Assembly (NCBI RefSeq): GCF_001701045.1
Contig: NZ_CP016757.1
Span: forward strand, 1,977,501 to 2,041,500
Source of the DNA: Cloacibacillus porcorum
GTDB lineage: Bacteria > Synergistota > Synergistia > Synergistales > Synergistaceae
Length of the DNA stretch: 64,000 nt
Direction: 5' to 3'
Shown here in pieces: positions 61,596 to 64,000 of this stretch. The notes below the pieces were generated by a model that saw nothing but the letters and a program-made list of their open reading frames with translations, searched no databases and was not told where the DNA came from. A program made the translations under genes and the position numbers. The first letter of the stretch is position 1. Every line of letters begins with the position of its first letter.

Positions 61596-61664
61596 CTATG
61601 AAATTCATCGAATATACTATTTGCTGAACAAATGAAACTATTGACTGTGAGGCGCAGAGATGAT

Positions 61665-62198
61665 ATGGAACTGTTAAGGATAAAGACTGATAAAGACGAA
61701 AGATTCCGCGCGGCGATGGAGCTGTACGAGGAAAGCTTCCCGCTGCATGAGCGGCGTACCGCGGAGAGCCAGAGCGCCGCCCTAGCCGATGAGGATTATC
61801 ATTTCAATCTCATCTTCGACGGTGATATCTTTCTCGGACTGCTTCTCTGCTGGGAGACGAGGGGTTTCGTCTATGTGGAGCACTTCTGTATTCTGCCGGA
61901 GCTGAGAGGCAAAAACTATGGCGCGAAAGCGCTGGAATTACTTTCGCGCGGCGGCAAAGGCGTGATTTTGGAGATCGACCCTCTGGTGGATGATATCTCC
62001 GTACGCAGAAAGAACTTTTATGAGAGGGCCGGTTACCGCACCAATGGCTTTGAACACGTACACCCTCCGTACAGGAGAGGTTTTAACGGACACCGGCTCG
62101 TTATAATGTCCTCGCCCGCCCCGCTGTCGGAGGAGGAATATAAAATTTTCGCCCGTTATCTCTCCGAGACGGTGATGAGGGACGAGCCCCGCGGCTGA
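61665..62198 (+). CDS. GNAT-family N-acetyltransferase
   Basis: About 177 residues. The acetyl-CoA-binding motif is VEHFCILPELRGKNYGAKALELL, with the R/Q-x-x-G-x-G/A loop as R-G-K-N-Y-G-A. The N-terminal MELYEESFPLHERR is typical of a subgroup seen in anaerobes. The substrate is unknown. ATG 61665 is preferred from the family N-terminus; ATG 61632 is possible, and neither has a strong ribosome-binding site. It is divergent from DUF3793 and could share its operator region. Confidence 0.78.
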   Translation: MELLRIKTDKDERFRAAMELYEESFPLHERRTAESQSAALADEDYHFNLIFDGDIFLGLLLCWETRGFVYVEHFCILPELRGKNYGAKALELLSRGGKGVILEIDPLVDDISVRRKNFYERAGYRTNGFEHVHPPYRRGFNGHRLVIMSSPAPLSEEEYKIFARYLSETVMRDEPRG

Positions 62199-62311
62199 CG
62201 TGGGCTTATGAAGGACACCAAGGACATTACAGATGGTCGGAGGAGGCAAACTTAAACGTTAAATTGCGGCTTAACTTCTGCCCTATCGATGATAAACAGC
62301 GTTTTTTCTTA

Positions 62312-62507
62312 AAGCCTTCCTCTCTGAGGAAGGTGGATCGCCGCCGCTTTTGCGGCGAGACGGAAGGAGTGTTGCTCTGTATGGCGCGGAAACCGCGCCA
62401 TACAGAGCCCGCGGCAAAAGCCGCGGAAGAACATAAGGTCAACACTCCCTCAGTCTCGGCGAAAAAACATCGCCGAGCCAGCTCCCTCAGAGAGGGCGCC
62501 TCTAAGG
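62312..62507. repeat. Palindromic intergenic repeat element (~196 bp)
   Basis: Left arm GCCTTCCTCTCTGAGGAAGG... and right arm ...CCTCAGAGAGGGCGCC are imperfectly complementary over about 60 bases (for example GAGACGGAAGGAGTGTTG against CAACACTCCCTCAGTCTC). Inside is a perfect 15-bp hairpin (62375-62389 with 62393-62407, loop AAA) and CCGCGGC-AAAA-GCCGCGG (62409-62426). Other small hairpins (CGCCGC/GCGGCG) occur. It resembles abundant palindromic repeats of gut anaerobes. It fills the 62199-62623 gap; the open frame inside is not a gene. Confidence 0.65.
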
Positions 62508-62623
62508 GCAAAGTCAAAAGCTAACCACAATTTATATTATTTCTGGTTCCTGCTAATGCGTTTGCCTATGAAGGAGGCCGCCCGCTGAACACCGAACACA
62601 GCCTCCGCGGGCGGCTGTGCTCC

Positions 62624-63424
62624 TTACAGCTCGAATGTGCCGACCACCGCCGTGTGGTCGGAGGGTCTCTCCATCGCGCGAAGGGAGCGTTCCACCCTCA
62701 CGCCCCGGCAGAGGGCGGCGGCGCTTTGGGTCCCAAGAATGTGGTCTATACGCCAGCCGATATTCCGCGCCAGCGAATCTTTTACGCGGTAGTCCCAGAA
62801 GGTGTATTCACCCTCGCCCCGAAGGTGCTCGCGGAAGATGTCCACCAGCCCCCACTCCATCGCCTTCGCGAGCGCCTCTTTCACATCCTGGTGAAAACAG
62901 ACGTGGTCCTTTTTATTTTTCGGATTGGTCACGTCGATGTCGGTCGGCGCGACGTTCAGGTCGCCAAGCCAGACCACTCTGTCGGATGGACTGCACTTTT
63001 TTTCCAGCAGCTTCCGCACCCGTCCAATGAAACGAAGTTTGTAGGGATAGTCTGGATTGTCTATCTCTTTGCCCTGCGGTATGTAGGTGTTCAGCACCGT
63101 GAGCCCTCCGAAACGGACGCGCGCCACGCGCGCCATCTCCGATTCGCCGCGTCCCTCTTCGCCCTCGTCGCACAGTCCGAACTCGTATTCATCCGGCTTC
63201 GCGCGCGAGACGACGGCAACGCCGTTGTAGCTCTTCATTCCCTTGAATACGGAGTGGTATCCCCGCTCCTCGAAGAAGGCCGCGGGAAATTCTTCGTCGC
63301 GGCATTTGGTCTCCTGCAGGCAGAGGATATCCGGGGCTCCGTCGGAGGAGAGCCATGTATCGAGTATCGGCAGGCGGCTCTTTACCGAGTTCACGTTAAA
63401 TGTCGCTATGTCTGTCTTTGGCAT
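62624..63424 (-). CDS. xthA: Exodeoxyribonuclease III (AP endonuclease)
   Basis: About 266 residues of the exonuclease III/APE1 family. It contains IATFNVNSVKSRLPILDTWL, LQETKCRDEEFP (catalytic Glu), VVWLGDLNVAPTDIDVTNP, RIDHILGTQ, and a terminal RPSDHTAVV (catalytic Asp-His). It incises abasic sites and degrades DNA 3' to 5'. ATG 63424 has GAGGT seven bases upstream. Confidence 0.94.
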   Translation of the reverse strand: MPKTDIATFNVNSVKSRLPILDTWLSSDGAPDILCLQETKCRDEEFPAAFFEERGYHSVFKGMKSYNGVAVVSRAKPDEYEFGLCDEGEEGRGESEMARVARVRFGGLTVLNTYIPQGKEIDNPDYPYKLRFIGRVRKLLEKKCSPSDRVVWLGDLNVAPTDIDVTNPKNKKDHVCFHQDVKEALAKAMEWGLVDIFREHLRGEGEYTFWDYRVKDSLARNIGWRIDHILGTQSAAALCRGVRVERSLRAMERPSDHTAVVGTFEL

Positions 63425-63552
63425 TGTCAGCACCTCATATCGGCTATTTTAGAATAATATTATACGGCACGCGGAGCGCCTCCGGAATAGCCTATTTTCA
63501 TTTGTAATGATACTATTACCACGTATTTAATCCTTATTTTGAGGTGCGAAAA

Positions 63553-64000
63553 ATGCCACAGACGGCGGCGGTTAAGGCAAAAGAATATCTTTCGCGGGAC
63601 GCCCTTTCCCATATTGACATGCTGGAGGCGATCGACAGGGGCAGCGCGGATATCCTCTACGCGGAGCGCGGCGGCGTAATCCTCATCGAACGGGAGAGCC
63701 GAAGCTGCATGATCTCCGTAGACGAGATCAGTATATGCGAGGAGCTGCCCTCTCTCGGCAATTATCCGCAGTACGCGGCGCACCAAAGGGATGTGGCGGC
63801 ATATATCACGCAGGGACGGAGTTTTCCACATTCTCTCACCGTCTGCCAGGCCGCCTATCTGGAGGAAGAGCCGCCCCGCGCTTTGGAGGCCGATATCCGG
63901 CCACTGACAGAGGAGCAGGAGGAAACTGTCTTTCACAGCTACGAGGCGATGGACGATCCGGCGTATATCAGGGAACTGATCTCCCGCGGACAGATGTGGG
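63553..64000 (+). CDS. Uncharacterised protein, N-terminal 149 residues (partial)
   Basis: A frame from ATG 63553 (GAGGTG at 63541-63546 upstream) stays open to the right edge. Visible residues start MPQTAAVKAKEYLSRDALSH and include an acidic middle and EADIRPLTEEQEETVFHSYE. The layout, an N-terminal half with 'AEADIRPLTEEQ', resembles two-domain GNAT-like acetyltransferases where the second half is the catalytic domain. That domain is off the window, so this is only a suggestion. Confidence 0.6.
   Translation, partial: MPQTAAVKAKEYLSRDALSHIDMLEAIDRGSADILYAERGGVILIERESRSCMISVDEISICEELPSLGNYPQYAAHQRDVAAYITQGRSFPHSLTVCQAAYLEEEPPRALEADIRPLTEEQEETVFHSYEAMDDPAYIRELISRGQMW

Noticed and set aside
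62264-62524. Open frames within the 62.3-62.5 kb region on both strands
   Set aside because: They are made of the palindromic repeat's arms. The sequence is explained by nested inverted repeats and there is no ribosome-binding site.
1-64000. CRISPR array or prophage
   Set aside because: No regularly spaced direct repeats of CRISPR size and no cas, integrase-plus-structural or lysis genes were seen. The tyrosine recombinase at 41179 has XerC-type context.

Overview
The window is a moderately GC-rich bacterial chromosome segment with dense, mostly minus-strand operons. The gene set and order suggest a Synergistota member (Cloacibacillus-like). It combines an outer-membrane style polysaccharide exporter with Firmicutes-like traits: CodY, a Trp T-box, type III glutamine synthetase, and a rbgA-rnhB-dprA-topA-trmFO-xerC-codY order close to that of Bacillus. 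The taxonomy is inference; no rRNA is present.

Layout. 1-7.1 kb: an exopolysaccharide export pair (Wza-like and Wzz-like) split by a complete IS110-family element with a recognisable bridge RNA, then two XRE regulators and a membrane diguanylate cyclase. 7.1-12.7 kb: MBL hydrolase, SsuBC-type ABC transporter, flavin reductase, small Zn-ribbon protein and GlnN. 12.9-15.9 kb: AT-rich orphan pseudopilin, a repeat-rich intergenic region, peroxiredoxin and a DMT transporter.

16-37.3 kb: a 1,2-propanediol utilisation (Pdu) microcompartment locus on the minus strand. The main operon reads pduA-B-C-D-E-G-H-K-J-L-eutJ-flavoprotein/PduM-like-pduN-O-P-S-membrane protein-pduT-CxxC-repeat glutaredoxin-pduU-V-fucO. 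A regulatory operon upstream reads pduQ-PocR/LytS-like protein-AraC-type response regulator. B12-dependent diol dehydratase (PduCDE, reactivated by PduGH) would make propanal. PduP, PduL and PduQ/FucO would convert it to propionyl-CoA, propionyl-phosphate and propanol. PduO and PduS maintain the cofactor, and PduA/B/J/K/N/T/U form the shell. The unusual parts are a glutaredoxin with four CxxC repeats, an unrecognised integral membrane protein between pduS and pduT, a cysteine cluster in PduB, and a kinase/regulator pair that has lost both phosphotransfer residues.

37.5-51.8 kb: a nucleotidyltransferase, tRNA-Glu and tRNA-Lys, DUF501 and S1 proteins, CheY, CodY, XerC, then the housekeeping operon lepB-rbgA-rnhB-yraN-comM-dprA-topA-trmFO, and dapF. 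51.9-56.6 kb: trpDCFBA behind a Trp T-box, without trpE or trpG. 56.6-62.2 kb: a probable iron module consisting of a P1B ATPase with a DUF6110 protein (ferrosome-like), and DUF3793 with flavodoxin. Both promoters carry pairs of a TTAGC-N4-GCTAA operator. A threonine synthase lies between them. 62.2-64 kb: GNAT acetyltransferase, a palindromic repeat element, exonuclease III and a second, truncated protein.
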